64,000 bases of DNA from Crateriforma spongiae (GTDB lineage: Bacteria > Planctomycetota > Planctomycetia > Pirellulales > Pirellulaceae). The notes beneath the pieces were generated by a model that had not been told where the DNA came from, made no database searches, and saw only the letters and a program-made list of their open reading frames with translations. The stretch lies in contig NZ_JAAXMS010000004.1 in NCBI RefSeq assembly GCF_012290005.1, forward strand, positions 372,001-436,000. The letters are read 5' to 3'. Of the stretch, positions 9,262 through 18,544 are shown piece by piece; position 1 is the stretch's first letter, and each line of letters opens with the position of its first letter. The translations under genes and the position numbers were made by a program.

Positions 9262-10722
9262 ATGACCGGCCGCGACCCGATTCCGTTTTTTGTGCGTTGC
9301 GGTTTGGCGGCGCTGGCGCTGGTTTGGTTCGTCACATCTCGTGTGGTCGGCGACGATGCGCCGATCAACGTATTGCTGATCACCAGCGACGACCTTGGGC
9401 TGCATTTGGGGTGCTATGAAGACCCCGTGGCTCGGACCCCGAATCTGGACGCTTTGGCCGCCCAGTCGACGGTGTTTCGCAACGCGTATGTGGCCCAGGC
9501 GTCATGCAGTCCATCGCGAAGTGCGATGTTCACGGGGACTTACCCGCATACCAACGGGCAATACGCGTTGGTCAACAGCGGGTATTCGCTGCATCCGCGT
9601 TTCCGCGACCAGACGATTCCGAATCTATTGAAGCCGGCGGGCTATCGCACCGGAATCGCAGGGAAGCTGCACGTTGCACCGGAGCCGTCGTTTGAATTCG
9701 ACCAGCGGATTCGTGTGAACACTCGGGACGTGGCCAAGACGGCTGATGCGGCGGCGGAGTTTATTGATCAGTCCGGCGACCAGCCGTTCTTTTTGATGGT
9801 CAACTATTCCGATCCGCACTGGGACCGCGAAAACGGAAAAGGACCCTGGTTTTATCGTGATCAAGTTGCCGGGGTTCCGGCGAAGGTCATGACCGCGGGT
9901 GATGTCCAGCCGTTCGCATTCCAAGGCTATCGTTCCGAAGAACATCTTGATCGCGTGGCGGGGTATTACAACGCCGTGCACCGGTTGGATGCGGCGATCG
10001 GCTTGCTGTTGGAACAGTTGCAGGAATCGGGAAAGGCGGACAACACGCTGGTGCTGTTCGTCAGCGATCATGGGGCACCGTTTGCGCGTGGCAAGACGAC
10101 CTGTTACGAAGCCGGACTGCGCGTGCCGTTCATGATCCGCTGGCCGGGGCTGACCAAACCGCGAACCAGTTTGGCGTTGGTTTCGACGATCGATTTGTTG
10201 CCGACGATCATGGATGCGGCTGGCGTGGCGATTCCCGATCACGTCCAAGGGGTTTCGCTGCGTTTGTTGACTGAGGGGGATGAATCAGCCGCCCGTCGGT
10301 ATTTGGTTGGCGAATTCCACTCGCACGGATTGATGCCGTTTTATCCGCGTCGGGCGATCCGAGATTCACGGTACAAGTTGATTCATAATTTGTTGCCCGG
10401 CCGAGACGTCCAGGCGCGGATGGATGGCGATCCGTCGATCAGTGAGTCGCGGGATCGCGATGCGATTCCGGCGGTGTTTGAGGCTGGTTATCAGCGATTC
10501 GCCGACGCGCCGGAGTATGAGTTGTTCGATTTGGCGGCGGACCCTTGGGAGTTGAACAACTTGGCCGGCGATCCGGCGCTGGCGGACGTACAGCAGCGAT
10601 TGACCGGTGCTTTACGACAGTGGCAGGACGAGACGGAGGATCCGTTGCGGGATCCCGAGGTGATTCAGCGTTTCATCCGCAACGCCGAGGCTCGCAAGAT
10701 CGTCCAGCCGCCGGTGCAGTGA
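9262..10722 (+). CDS. Sulfatase, exported (N-sulfoglucosamine sulfohydrolase-like)
   Basis: A 486-residue type I sulfatase with an N-terminal signal segment (hydrophobic 11-29, RVVGDD after it). The formylglycine site is C82 in CSPSR, and the metal ligands are in LLITSDDLG and VSDHGAP. The order LITSDDLG, then ASCSPSRSAMFTG, then PHTNG is most like heparan N-sulfatase (SGSH) type enzymes. It would be activated by a formylglycine-generating enzyme not present in this window. Planctomycetes carry many such sulfatases for marine polysaccharides. The start ATG has CCCAGGAGACT upstream, the same Shine-Dalgarno context as the MFS gene. The exact substrate is unknown. Confidence 0.93.
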   Translation: MTGRDPIPFFVRCGLAALALVWFVTSRVVGDDAPINVLLITSDDLGLHLGCYEDPVARTPNLDALAAQSTVFRNAYVAQASCSPSRSAMFTGTYPHTNGQYALVNSGYSLHPRFRDQTIPNLLKPAGYRTGIAGKLHVAPEPSFEFDQRIRVNTRDVAKTADAAAEFIDQSGDQPFFLMVNYSDPHWDRENGKGPWFYRDQVAGVPAKVMTAGDVQPFAFQGYRSEEHLDRVAGYYNAVHRLDAAIGLLLEQLQESGKADNTLVLFVSDHGAPFARGKTTCYEAGLRVPFMIRWPGLTKPRTSLALVSTIDLLPTIMDAAGVAIPDHVQGVSLRLLTEGDESAARRYLVGEFHSHGLMPFYPRRAIRDSRYKLIHNLLPGRDVQARMDGDPSISESRDRDAIPAVFEAGYQRFADAPEYELFDLAADPWELNNLAGDPALADVQQRLTGALRQWQDETEDPLRDPEVIQRFIRNAEARKIVQPPVQ

Positions 10723-10787
10723 TGGGCCACGGGTTGTCGATGGCGTCGTGGTTGTCCTTTTGCCTTCCTTCCGCTTAGGCAGCGACC

Positions 10788-10843
10788 CGCGGCTAACGCG
10801 GATACCGCTCAGCAATGTCGCCTTTCGCTCCACGAAAGTAGCG
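10788..10843. repeat. Degenerate flanking unit plus GCGAAAG hairpin repeat
   Basis: 10788-10816 is a diverged CCGCGGCTA-type unit and 10817-10843 is the hairpin unit (GTCGCCTTTCGCTCC then ACGAAAGTAGCG). It lies between the convergent sulfatase and tsaD genes. Confidence 0.75.
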
Positions 10844-10878
10844 CGCGATTGTCTCATCGCGGGAGATCTCGTCCCTAC

Positions 10879-11901
10879 CTAAAATCCCCGCTGCAGGCCC
10901 GGCTGGATATCGACATCCAGCGACGCGAATTCACCAAGACGAATTTTTTGCCAAGCGATTGCCCCCATCACCGCGTTGTCGGTGCACAGATCGGCCGGAG
11001 CGATCACCAGGTCGAACCCGTCACGGTCCGCAGCGTCTTGCAGCCGGCTTCGAAAAACGCCGTTCGCCGCCACGCCGCCGCCGACGATCAATCGATCCGC
11101 CTGGCAATGACGGACCGCTTTGGCCGCCTTGGTCACCAGCACGTCGACCACGGCCGCTTCGAACGAGGCACACACGTCGGCCTTTTGGTCATCGCTCAGA
11201 TCCAGTTGGCTGAAATCCTGCTGTCCCGGTCCGACGATCGAATAGCGGACCGCGGTTTTCAGTCCGCTGAAGCTGAAGTCGAACCCGTCGTCGCGGATCA
11301 TCGATCGCGGGTAGGCGTGAGCTTTGGGATTTCCCACTGCCGCCAGCTTCGACACCGCGGGGCCGCCGGGAAAGCCCAGCGACAACATTGCGGCAACTTT
11401 ATCGAACGCTTCGCCGGCCGCGTCATCGATGGTCCCGCCCAGGTAAGTCAGATCCAAGGGCGAATCGCATTGGTACAAACTGGTGTGACCGCCGCTGACG
11501 ATCATGCCGACGCAGGGGTACACCGGACGGTCGACCGCCAGCTGGCACGCGTACAAATGCGCGTGCAAGTGGTTGATCGTGACCAGCGGTTTCTGCCAAG
11601 CGACCGCCAAGGTTTTCGCGGCTACCAATCCGACCAGCAGAGAGCCAGCCAAGCCCGGGCGATCCGCCACCGCGATCGCTTCCAGATCCGCCCCCGCGAC
11701 GTCGGCCTGATTCATCGCCGTGTCGATCACCGGCAAGATGCGTTCCAGGTGGGCTCGTGCCGCGACTTCGGGGACCACGCCGCGGAAATGGCGGTGCAAT
11801 TCGTCTTGTTTGGCCACGCACTGGCCCAGGACCTGGTCGTCGGAGTCGACCACGGCGGCGGCCGTTTCGTCACAGGTGGATTCGATCGTCAGAATGGGCA
11901 A
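10879..11901 (-). CDS. tsaD: tRNA N6-adenosine threonylcarbamoyltransferase
   Basis: A 340-residue Kae1/TsaD protein that transfers threonylcarbamoyl to A37 of ANN-decoding tRNAs, working with TsaB, TsaC and TsaE. Signatures: N-terminal ILTIESTCDETAAAVV, the metal-binding INHLHAHLYAC (HxxxH), and GMIVSGGHTSLY. Length matches the family. It is transcribed away from rpsL, sharing a 256-base intergenic region. The other t6A genes are not in this window. Confidence 0.96.
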   Translation of the reverse strand: MPILTIESTCDETAAAVVDSDDQVLGQCVAKQDELHRHFRGVVPEVAARAHLERILPVIDTAMNQADVAGADLEAIAVADRPGLAGSLLVGLVAAKTLAVAWQKPLVTINHLHAHLYACQLAVDRPVYPCVGMIVSGGHTSLYQCDSPLDLTYLGGTIDDAAGEAFDKVAAMLSLGFPGGPAVSKLAAVGNPKAHAYPRSMIRDDGFDFSFSGLKTAVRYSIVGPGQQDFSQLDLSDDQKADVCASFEAAVVDVLVTKAAKAVRHCQADRLIVGGGVAANGVFRSRLQDAADRDGFDLVIAPADLCTDNAVMGAIAWQKIRLGEFASLDVDIQPGLQRGF

Positions 11902-12001
11902 CGTGCGGTCGAAATGGGGCTGGAGGATCGATGGGTGAAAGCCGACAGTTTATCGGGCGGCAAAAATGGGCCGAATAGGGCAGGGATGCCAGCAAAAGGC
12001 C

Positions 12002-12029
12002 TTGACAGGGTTGGTAATGGCCCGATACT
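12002..12029 (+). promoter_or_regulatory. Candidate sigma-70-type promoter for rpsL-rpsG
   Basis: TTGACA at 12002-12007, a 16-base spacer, and GATACT at 12024-12029 (four of six matches to TATAAT). It is about 130 bases upstream of the rpsL start in the tsaD/rpsL intergenic region. Position and hexamers support it; nothing else confirms it. Confidence 0.5.
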
Positions 12030-12157
12030 TGCGTCCTTCGCTGGCGAAAGCCTCGCCAGATCTTCACGCGCGGCCCGCGACCGAGGCGGTCGAATCGCTG
12101 GCGTGATGAAACACCGAATGTAGAGAATACGGACGAAAACGGACATTCCCACCGCTC

Positions 12158-12523
12158 ATGCCAACCATTAATCAGCTCGTTCGCAAGGGACGCAAGTCCA
12201 AGAAATCCCAAAGTAAGGCACCCGTTCTGGATCGGTGCCCTCAGAAGCAAGGGGTTTGCTTGCAGGTCAAGACGATGACGCCGAAGAAACCGAACTCGGC
12301 GTTGCGTAAGATCACCCGGGTTCGCTTGAGCAACGGTAAAGAAGTCACCGTTTACATCCCGGGCGAAGGCCACAACCTGCAAGAACACAGCATCGTTCTG
12401 GTGCGTGGTGGTCGTGTCCGCGACTTGCCCGGTGTTCGCTATCAAGTCATCCGTGGTTCGCGTGACGCGTTGGGCGTCGAAGGCCGCAAGCGGTCGCGCA
12501 GCCGTTACGGGGCCAAGAAGTAG
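12158..12523 (+). CDS. rpsL: 30S ribosomal protein S12
   Basis: A 121-residue S12, the decoding-centre protein of the small subunit. The conserved [11 protein letters not shown] loop has lysine at residue 43, the position linked to streptomycin sensitivity in other bacteria. The [22 protein letters not shown] and C-terminal RSRYGAKK blocks are intact. It is first in a two-gene unit with rpsG, 127 bases apart. In most bacteria fusA and tuf follow; here a terminator follows rpsG. Confidence 0.98.
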   Translation: MPTINQLVRKGRKSKKSQSKAPVLDRCPQKQGVCLQVKTMTPKKPNSALRKITRVRLSNGKEVTVYIPGEGHNLQEHSIVLVRGGRVRDLPGVRYQVIRGSRDALGVEGRKRSRSRYGAKK

Positions 12524-12650
12524 GCCGGGCGGAGCTGTCAGTTCCCCCACTGTTTGACGATCGGCTTTGTCGGGCTGGTCGTCGTCCGTTTTCATCCGAC
12601 CCAACCAAATTAGAAATACCTGACGAAAGTCCAAGGACCAGGCCGAATCT

Positions 12651-13124
12651 ATGGGACGTTTCACCGCCAGCCATACTCACCTCAAGGGCGATCCTCGCCA
12701 CAATTCGCTGTTGGCCAGCAAGTTCATCAATTGCTTGATGCTGGACGGCAAGAAGACGGTTGCACAAAAGATCTTCTACGATGCGTTGGACGAAATCGGC
12801 AAGCGTAAGCCCGATGCCGGCGAACCGATCGAGGTATTCGAGGCGGCCGTGGAAAACGTGAAGCCCTACATTGAGGTTCGCAGCAAGCGAGTCGGGGGGG
12901 CTAGTTATCAAGTGCCCATGCAGGTCAACCGCGCTCGTCAGCAAAGTCTGGCGATTCGTTGGATCCTGGGCGCAATTCGTGAGAAAAAAGGTCGTCCGAC
13001 GCACCTTAAGCTTGCCGATGAGATCTTGGCTGCCTTTAATAAAGAAGGTGTCGCTTACACGAAGCGTGAAAACACTCACCGTATGGCGGACGCCAACAAG
13101 GCATTCGCGCACTTTGCTTGGTGA
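12651..13124 (+). CDS. rpsG: 30S ribosomal protein S7
   Basis: A 157-residue S7, which binds the 3' domain of 16S rRNA and nucleates assembly of the 30S head. The central block [12 protein letters not shown] and the C-terminal TYRMADAN-like block (here [16 protein letters not shown]) are family hallmarks. It is the last gene of the rpsL-rpsG unit; a strong intrinsic terminator starts 25 bases after the stop, so fusA further downstream must be expressed separately. Confidence 0.98.
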   Translation: MGRFTASHTHLKGDPRHNSLLASKFINCLMLDGKKTVAQKIFYDALDEIGKRKPDAGEPIEVFEAAVENVKPYIEVRSKRVGGASYQVPMQVNRARQQSLAIRWILGAIREKKGRPTHLKLADEILAAFNKEGVAYTKRENTHRMADANKAFAHFAW

Positions 13125-13148
13125 TTTGCCCCATCGCCAGGCTGAGTT

Positions 13149-13185
13149 CCGCGGCTCGATTTGCCCCTCGAGCCGCGGTTTTTTT
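13149..13185 (+). terminator. Intrinsic terminator after rpsG
   Basis: An 11-bp perfect stem (CCGCGGCTCGA at 13149-13159 with TCGAGCCGCGG at 13168-13178), an 8-base loop and a run of seven T. Confidence 0.93.
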
Positions 13186-13258
13186 ATGCGCCGACCGAAA
13201 CAAGCTCCAGCGTAGATCTGACGGGTTGGCACGCGGCGCGACTTGCGAACCAATGATC

Positions 13259-13665
13259 ACCCTGCCTCCGGGTGCGGGACGGTGAAGGTGATTCTGGGCT
13301 GGACGTGTGGGCGTCGGGTGCATTGCTGAAATAGCGGAACCCGCGGCTAGCGCCTCGCGGCTCACAAAGTCGCCTTTCGCTCCGCCGAAAGTAGCGTGGG
13401 GGAGGGTGAGTTTAGGTTCGAGTTGAACCGGCTGCTTATTCCCTTTACCCTCCCTCCGGGAGGGGCGAGCCTAAGCGAGGGGAGGGTGCGCCGGCCGAAG
13501 AGCCCTCCCCGGAATCTCGTTCCTCGATCCCGACCCTCCCGAAGGGAGGGTGAAGGTGATGCTGGGCTGAATGTGTGGGCGTCGGGCTGCATTGCCGGAA
13601 CAGCGAAACCCGCGGCTAGCGCCTTGCGGCTCACATCGTCGCCTTTCGCTCCCGCGAAAGTAACG
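13259..13665 (+). repeat. Mosaic repeat block between rpsG and fusA
   Basis: 13259-13340 is a truncated CCCTCC-type unit and spacer; 13341-13368 is the CCGCGGCTAGCG unit; 13369-13396 is a hairpin copy. 13398-13600 is a full CCCTCC-type element; 13610-13637 is a second CCGCGGCTAGCG unit; 13638-13665 is a second hairpin copy. The order is closely matched by the block after fusA. No gene is visible in 13186-13830. Confidence 0.85.
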
Positions 13666-13830
13666 GCCCCCTTCGCTTTCCAGAATCCGGCCGGGCCGAT
13701 AACCTTGTCGATTCGGTCGACACGCGGACGTGATCTCCGTATTTTGCTCGGCTGATTCTCTCTGCTTCCCCATGGCGGACGCCGCTCGGCGCCTGCTGTC
13801 CCGATAAAGCCGCATGAGCCCCTGCCGCAG

Positions 13831-15921
13831 ATGGCACAAGACATCAACCAGATCCGTAACATCGGCATCATCGCGCACATTGATGCCGGCAAGACGACGG
13901 TTACCGAACGCATGCTGTACCTGAGCGGTGAGAAGCACCGTGTCGGGCGAGTCGATCATGGGACCACGGACACCGACGACGATCCGGAAGAACAAGAACG
14001 CGGGATCACGATCTTCAGCGCCTGTGTGAAGTACCAGTGGAAAGGCTTCAACATCAACTTGTTGGACACGCCGGGGCACGTTGATTTCACGGCCGAGGTG
14101 GAGCGGTGCCTGCGAGTCCTGGACGGTGCGGTCGTCGTGTTCAGCGCTCGTGAGGGCGTCGAGGCACAGAGCGAAACGGTGTGGCGTCAGGCGGATAAGT
14201 ACGAAGTCCCACGGATCGTGTTCGTCAACAAGATGGATCGCGAGGGAGCGGATTTTCAATCCGTCATCGACGACATCGGTCCGCGGCTTGGCGGACGCCC
14301 GGTTCCGGTGGAGTTGCCGGTCGGCCAGGGGCCGCCACACGTCGCCGATCCGTTTCGCGGGACGATCGATTTGGTCCGCAACAAAATGCGGAAATTCGAT
14401 CCGGAAACCGAAGGCAAGAACGTCACGGAGACGGAGATCCCCGATGAGTTTGCCGACGATGCGGCGCTGTGGCGGGAGCAATTGTTGGAAGCCGTCTGTG
14501 AGATTGACGAAGACGCGATGGCGCTGGTGATGGAAGACAAACCGGTGCCGGAGGAAATGGTGATCGCCGCGATCCGCAAGGGAACGTTGGAACGCACCAT
14601 CCAGCCGGTTTTCTGTGGCAGTGCACTGCACGGCATCGGCGTCCAGCCGTTGATGACCGGTGTCGGCGATTACTTGCCCAGCCCCTTGGATCGTCCTCCG
14701 GTGCAAGGCATTGACCCCAAGAAGCAAGACAAAACCCTGTCGCGTAAGCCGGATCCGAAAGAACCGTTCTGCGGATTGGTGTTTAAAATTTTGCCGGCCA
14801 AAACCGGTGACAACTATTGGATCCGCGTCTACAGCGGCGAATTGAAACAGAACAGCCGCGTTTACTGTCCGAACCGTGACAAAAAAGAAAACGTCGCGCA
14901 GCTTTGGCAAATTCATGCGACCAAGAAAGATCGCGACGGCCAAACCGACACCGTGACCACCGGTGACATTTGCTGTGTCATCGGGCCGCGGTTCGCCATC
15001 ACGGGCGACACCGTTTGCGACGTGAAGGAAAACATTGAACTGCCCAGCATCAAGTTCGCCGACACGGTGTTGTCGATGGCGATCGAACCGGAAAGCACGG
15101 CGGACCGAAAGAAACTGGACGAGACGCTGGACATGCTGCGTCGCCAGGACCCGACGTTTCAGGCGGTGGAAAACGAGGACATCGGCCAGACCCTGATCAG
15201 CGGGATGGGCGAATTGCACTTGGAAGTCATCCAGCACCGCCTGACTCGCGACTTTGGATTGAACGTCAAGTTCTATAAGCCGCGGGTGAACTATCGCGAA
15301 ACGATCGGCGGGACCGCCAGTGTCGTCGGCCAGTGCAACCGCCAGATTGGCGACAAGCAAATGTTTGCCCGCATCAATGCGACGTTTTCGCCGCTGGACG
15401 ATGCGTCCAAGCCCGTGATCGTGTTTGATCGACTGCCGCCGGATTGTCTGCCCAACGACGTGCGGACTGCGGCGATCGAAGAGTTCCGTCAGCGGGCCGA
15501 AGGCGGGGGCTTCATCGCCGGTTTCCCGTTGTCGGGTGTGAAGATCGAAGTCACCGACGCGGAGATGGCCGAAGAGGGCAGTGATGAGGTCGCGTTCCGA
15601 ATCGCCGCCGGCGACGCGTTCGACAAAGGATTGGAACAGGCCGGTCCGGTGTTGTTGGAACCGGTGATGAAGGTCGAAGTCACGACGCCCGAAGATTACA
15701 TGGGCGAATTGGTCGGCGACCTACAACAACGACGTGCGATCGTCGCAGGCACCGAACAGCGGGGTGCGATGACGGTGATCACCGCCCACGCGCCGCTGAA
15801 AGAAATGTTCGGCTACAGCAGTGCCGTTCGCAGTCTGAGCCAGGGCAGGGCGGGAAGCAGCATGGAACCACTGGGTTACCAACCGGCTCCGAAAGAAGAC
15901 GCCGAAACGTTTTCGTACTAG
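13831..15921 (+). CDS. fusA: Elongation factor G
   Basis: A 696-residue translational GTPase that drives ribosomal translocation and, with RRF, recycling. Visible GTPase motifs: G1 AHIDAGKTT (about 15-23), G3 DTPGHVDF, G4 NKMDR and G5 GSAL. Domains II-V follow, with the domain IV GGGFIAGFPLSGV region and a domain V ending in YQPAPKEDAETFSY. The switch I segment (DHGTTDTDDDPEEQERGITI) departs from the usual DxMxxExxRGITI wording. It may therefore belong to one of the divergent EF-G subfamilies described in planctomycetes and spirochaetes; I cannot settle that here. It lies 706 bases from rpsG, in the same direction, and is bracketed by repeat blocks. No tuf gene follows. Confidence 0.94.
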   Translation: MAQDINQIRNIGIIAHIDAGKTTVTERMLYLSGEKHRVGRVDHGTTDTDDDPEEQERGITIFSACVKYQWKGFNINLLDTPGHVDFTAEVERCLRVLDGAVVVFSAREGVEAQSETVWRQADKYEVPRIVFVNKMDREGADFQSVIDDIGPRLGGRPVPVELPVGQGPPHVADPFRGTIDLVRNKMRKFDPETEGKNVTETEIPDEFADDAALWREQLLEAVCEIDEDAMALVMEDKPVPEEMVIAAIRKGTLERTIQPVFCGSALHGIGVQPLMTGVGDYLPSPLDRPPVQGIDPKKQDKTLSRKPDPKEPFCGLVFKILPAKTGDNYWIRVYSGELKQNSRVYCPNRDKKENVAQLWQIHATKKDRDGQTDTVTTGDICCVIGPRFAITGDTVCDVKENIELPSIKFADTVLSMAIEPESTADRKKLDETLDMLRRQDPTFQAVENEDIGQTLISGMGELHLEVIQHRLTRDFGLNVKFYKPRVNYRETIGGTASVVGQCNRQIGDKQMFARINATFSPLDDASKPVIVFDRLPPDCLPNDVRTAAIEEFRQRAEGGGFIAGFPLSGVKIEVTDAEMAEEGSDEVAFRIAAGDAFDKGLEQAGPVLLEPVMKVEVTTPEDYMGELVGDLQQRRAIVAGTEQRGAMTVITAHAPLKEMFGYSSAVRSLSQGRAGSSMEPLGYQPAPKEDAETFSY

Positions 15922-16014
15922 GTGGTCCGCTGGCTCAGCGTCGCGGGTTGTTCCAAATTTGGGCCGAATCAAGGCCGGAACGCAGAGATGGCGGTGTTGC
16001 GCATGTTGGGACCT

Positions 16015-16384
16015 GCAATACAGCCATCGCGTTGGGCTGCGTTGCCGAAACAACGGAACCCGCGGCTAGCGCCTTGCGGCTCACAAAGTCGCCTTTCGCT
16101 CCGCCGAAAGTAGCGTGCGGGTGAGTTTAGGTTCAAGCCGGGGAGGCTGCTCATTGACTTCACCCTCCCTCCGGGAGGGTCGAGCCTAAGCGAGGGGAGG
16201 GTGCGCCGGCGGAAGAGCCCTCCCCGGAATCTCGTTCCTCGATTCCGACCCTCCCGCGTGGCGGGAGGGTGAAGGTGGTACTGGGCCGATTGTGTAGGCG
16301 TCGGGCTGCGTTGCTGGAATAGCGCAACCCGCGGCTAGCGCCTTGCGGCTCACAAAGTCGCCTTTCGCTCCCGCGAAAGATGCG
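16015..16384 (+). repeat. Mosaic repeat block downstream of fusA
   Basis: 16015-16058 is spacer-like repeat; 16059-16087 is the CCGCGGCTAGCG unit; 16088-16115 is a hairpin copy. 16116-16290 is a CCCTCC-type element; 16328-16356 is another CCGCGGCTAGCG unit; 16357-16384 is a second hairpin copy ending AAAGATGCG. Unit order and orientation match the block upstream of fusA. It occupies most of 15922-16470, which holds no gene. Confidence 0.85.
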
Positions 16385-16470
16385 TCAAACAACGCTGGCT
16401 TCGCGGGAGCAATCGGCGACGATCGACTTCTAAACGGTGACCGATGCCAGATCACGGCCAAGGCGTGATT

Positions 16471-17523
16471 TCACGGCCACTGGGCGATTTCACGACCGTT
16501 GCGGGTCGACAGTTGTTGCCAAATTTCGCGATCGATCGATTCGGACACGTATTGGATCGAACCGTCCATGGCACCGGCGTGAACGCCCCCGACGTGATAG
16601 CTTCGCGCCGTTACGGCGGCGTAGGTACGCGCGGGATTGCTGGGGTCACGGCCTTCACGCATGTTGGTGAAATCGATGTCATATTCGACGCCGGATTGCA
16701 GACAGGCCACGCGGTGGTTGGGGGGGAACAAGGACGTGAACGCCGCTTGGTGGCATCGGCCGTCGACCCATTCGGTGTGTCCGGTGTTTTGTTTGAAACT
16801 GCCGCCCAGATCGCAGACGTCTTCGGCAAACTCGGGCGCGTCCATCTCGCCGACCGTTCCCACATCACGCAGGTAAGGCGTCCATCCCTTCACCTCCGCC
16901 ATCGCCAGCGTGTTGCTAAGCCCGTCGATGCAGTCGCGGAATTTGAAGTACCGGCCGGGATGAAACATGCCTTCGCCGACCTCGCCGGTTCGTGGGTCGA
17001 CGACGAACCAGACACCGGCGTTGGCGGCATAGTTCAGCTTGTAGTATTCCGGGCCGTCGTCACCCATGCGTGGCTGGTCGCCGGGATCACTTGGGCATTG
17101 ATAGGTCGCAACGCGTACCGCGGCGATCGGTGTCGACACGCCATCGACATCGACGAAGCTTTCGGTGTATCCGAAGCCGAAGTTGACGTTGTCCGCCAAG
17201 TTGGTGGCTTCCAGGAACGGCAGGATACGAGCCTGCATCGACCAGCCTTTGCCGTTGCCCGGTTCGGTCCATCCAGGCGGCAGCCGCTTGTACGCCGATT
17301 CATAGTTGTGGGTCGCCAGCAAGATCTGCTTCATGTTGTTGCTGCAGCTCATTCGCCGGGCCGCTTCGCGTGCCCCCTGAACGGCCGGAAGAAGCAGGCC
17401 CACCAGAACGCCGATGATGGCGATCACCACCAGAAGTTCGACCAGCGTGAAGCCGGCGTTGCGGTTGGCGGGACGAAAGAACGGACGGCGCGCGTCAGCA
17501 GCGCAGGCACACATACCACACAT
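16471..17523 (-). CDS. DUF1559 domain-containing prepilin-like protein
   Basis: A 350-residue member of a family greatly expanded in planctomycetes. It has a type IV prepilin N-terminus: GFTLVELLVVIAIIGVLVGL, where cleavage would follow the G and the next residues form a membrane helix. REAARRMSCSNNMKQ follows, then a DUF1559 body with an H-X-G near the end (HVGGVHAGAMDGSIQYV). It is probably a pseudopilin-like surface or envelope protein; its function is not established. The ATG at 17523 is chosen; the frame continues to a GTG at 17598, which would add 25 residues of unlikely composition. It is convergent with fusA, with a repeat block between them. Confidence 0.9.
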   Translation of the reverse strand: MCGMCACAADARRPFFRPANRNAGFTLVELLVVIAIIGVLVGLLLPAVQGAREAARRMSCSNNMKQILLATHNYESAYKRLPPGWTEPGNGKGWSMQARILPFLEATNLADNVNFGFGYTESFVDVDGVSTPIAAVRVATYQCPSDPGDQPRMGDDGPEYYKLNYAANAGVWFVVDPRTGEVGEGMFHPGRYFKFRDCIDGLSNTLAMAEVKGWTPYLRDVGTVGEMDAPEFAEDVCDLGGSFKQNTGHTEWVDGRCHQAAFTSLFPPNHRVACLQSGVEYDIDFTNMREGRDPSNPARTYAAVTARSYHVGGVHAGAMDGSIQYVSESIDREIWQQLSTRNGREIAQWP

Positions 17524-17763
17524 GAGCGATGGACCCTGGAAGAATTCAGGAAGCAGTGTTGCGTGGCTGGCTGGGCGCGATGTCGGATCGATGATCACGC
17601 ATCCGCCGTGGCTGGCTGGGCATTGATGGCCGGCAGCCTATCGAGAATGATTGTCAACAACAAGACGCTGGCCGGTCAAAAAGTGGGGTGAACTTTGAGC
17701 CATTCGATGTAGGGCGATTCTGTGCACCTAAACCCGGGTGTTTGGTGGCAGCGAATCCGCTGG

Positions 17764-18465
17764 TCAGGTCCCCGGTCGGTTGCCGTACCAGCGGATGTGC
17801 ATCCGATCGCAGTACCGAAACCCGTGTCGGTCGCACCAGGGCCGCAGCCATTTCGCCGCTTGGTCCAGCGATTGGGCCGTCACCCCCTGCGGCATGATCC
17901 AGACGTGCGCCGGGTCCACCCCCAATGCCAAAACGGTGTCCAGCGTTTCGTCCGTTTCGTCGATTCGGTCGACGACGAATTTGACCTGGTGGTCGACCGC
18001 GGCGTCGATCAATTGCCGCATCGTTGCGATGGGCATCCGGCGTTGTTCGTGAAGCCGGGCCCAGCGTGGGTGCTGTTCCGGGTCCGGTCCGCTGCTGGAC
18101 AGTTTGGGGCTGAGCGACAGTAGATCACAGGTCAGATCCCGCCAGGCCGTTCCGGCGGTTTCAATCGTCACGTGCAGGCCTTCGCTGCGGAGTCGCCCAC
18201 ACAGCGTTTCGACGGCCGGAAAGATCATCGGTTCGCCGCCGGTCAGCACAACGTGCCGACAATCGCCGGAGCGCAACGCCTGGACCGCTTGGCGGACCAG
18301 TTCATCGACGGTGTGTCGCTGGCCGGTCGGTTGCCAGGATGCGTAGGGCGTGTCGCAAAACCAGCACCGCAGGTTGCAGCCGCTGAGCCGGATGAAAAAG
18401 CTGTTCGTCCCCGTCAGGCCGCCTTCGCCTTGCCGACTGAGGAAGGTTTCTGCGACCGGCAACAT
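17764..18465 (-). CDS. queE: 7-carboxy-7-deazaguanine synthase (radical SAM)
   Basis: A 233-residue radical SAM enzyme that contracts CPH4 to 7-carboxy-7-deazaguanine in queuosine/7-deazaguanine synthesis. The cluster motif CNLRCWFC has C30, C34 and C37 (CxxxCxxC), and LTGGEPM is the SAM-binding GGEP motif. The frame is open further upstream, but [15 protein letters not shown] is the family N-terminus, so ATG 18465 is chosen. That leaves 79 bases to the divergent queF, another enzyme of the pathway. queC and queD are not in this window. Confidence 0.93.
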   Translation of the reverse strand: MLPVAETFLSRQGEGGLTGTNSFFIRLSGCNLRCWFCDTPYASWQPTGQRHTVDELVRQAVQALRSGDCRHVVLTGGEPMIFPAVETLCGRLRSEGLHVTIETAGTAWRDLTCDLLSLSPKLSSSGPDPEQHPRWARLHEQRRMPIATMRQLIDAAVDHQVKFVVDRIDETDETLDTVLALGVDPAHVWIMPQGVTAQSLDQAAKWLRPWCDRHGFRYCDRMHIRWYGNRPGT

Positions 18466-18544
18466 CGGGGCGCGCGGATCGACACCCCTACCCGATTCGG
18501 CGACCGGCTGGCAAACTTCGCGAAAGATTTCTGGAGGACCCAAC

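Noticed and set aside
13471-15360. A 629-residue open frame antisense to fusA
   Set aside because: fusA motifs are intact on the plus strand; the antisense frame has no recognisable domain and runs into the repeats.
18466-18544. preQ1 riboswitch between queE and queF
   Set aside because: No match to the preQ1 class I or II core in this 79-base gap on either strand.
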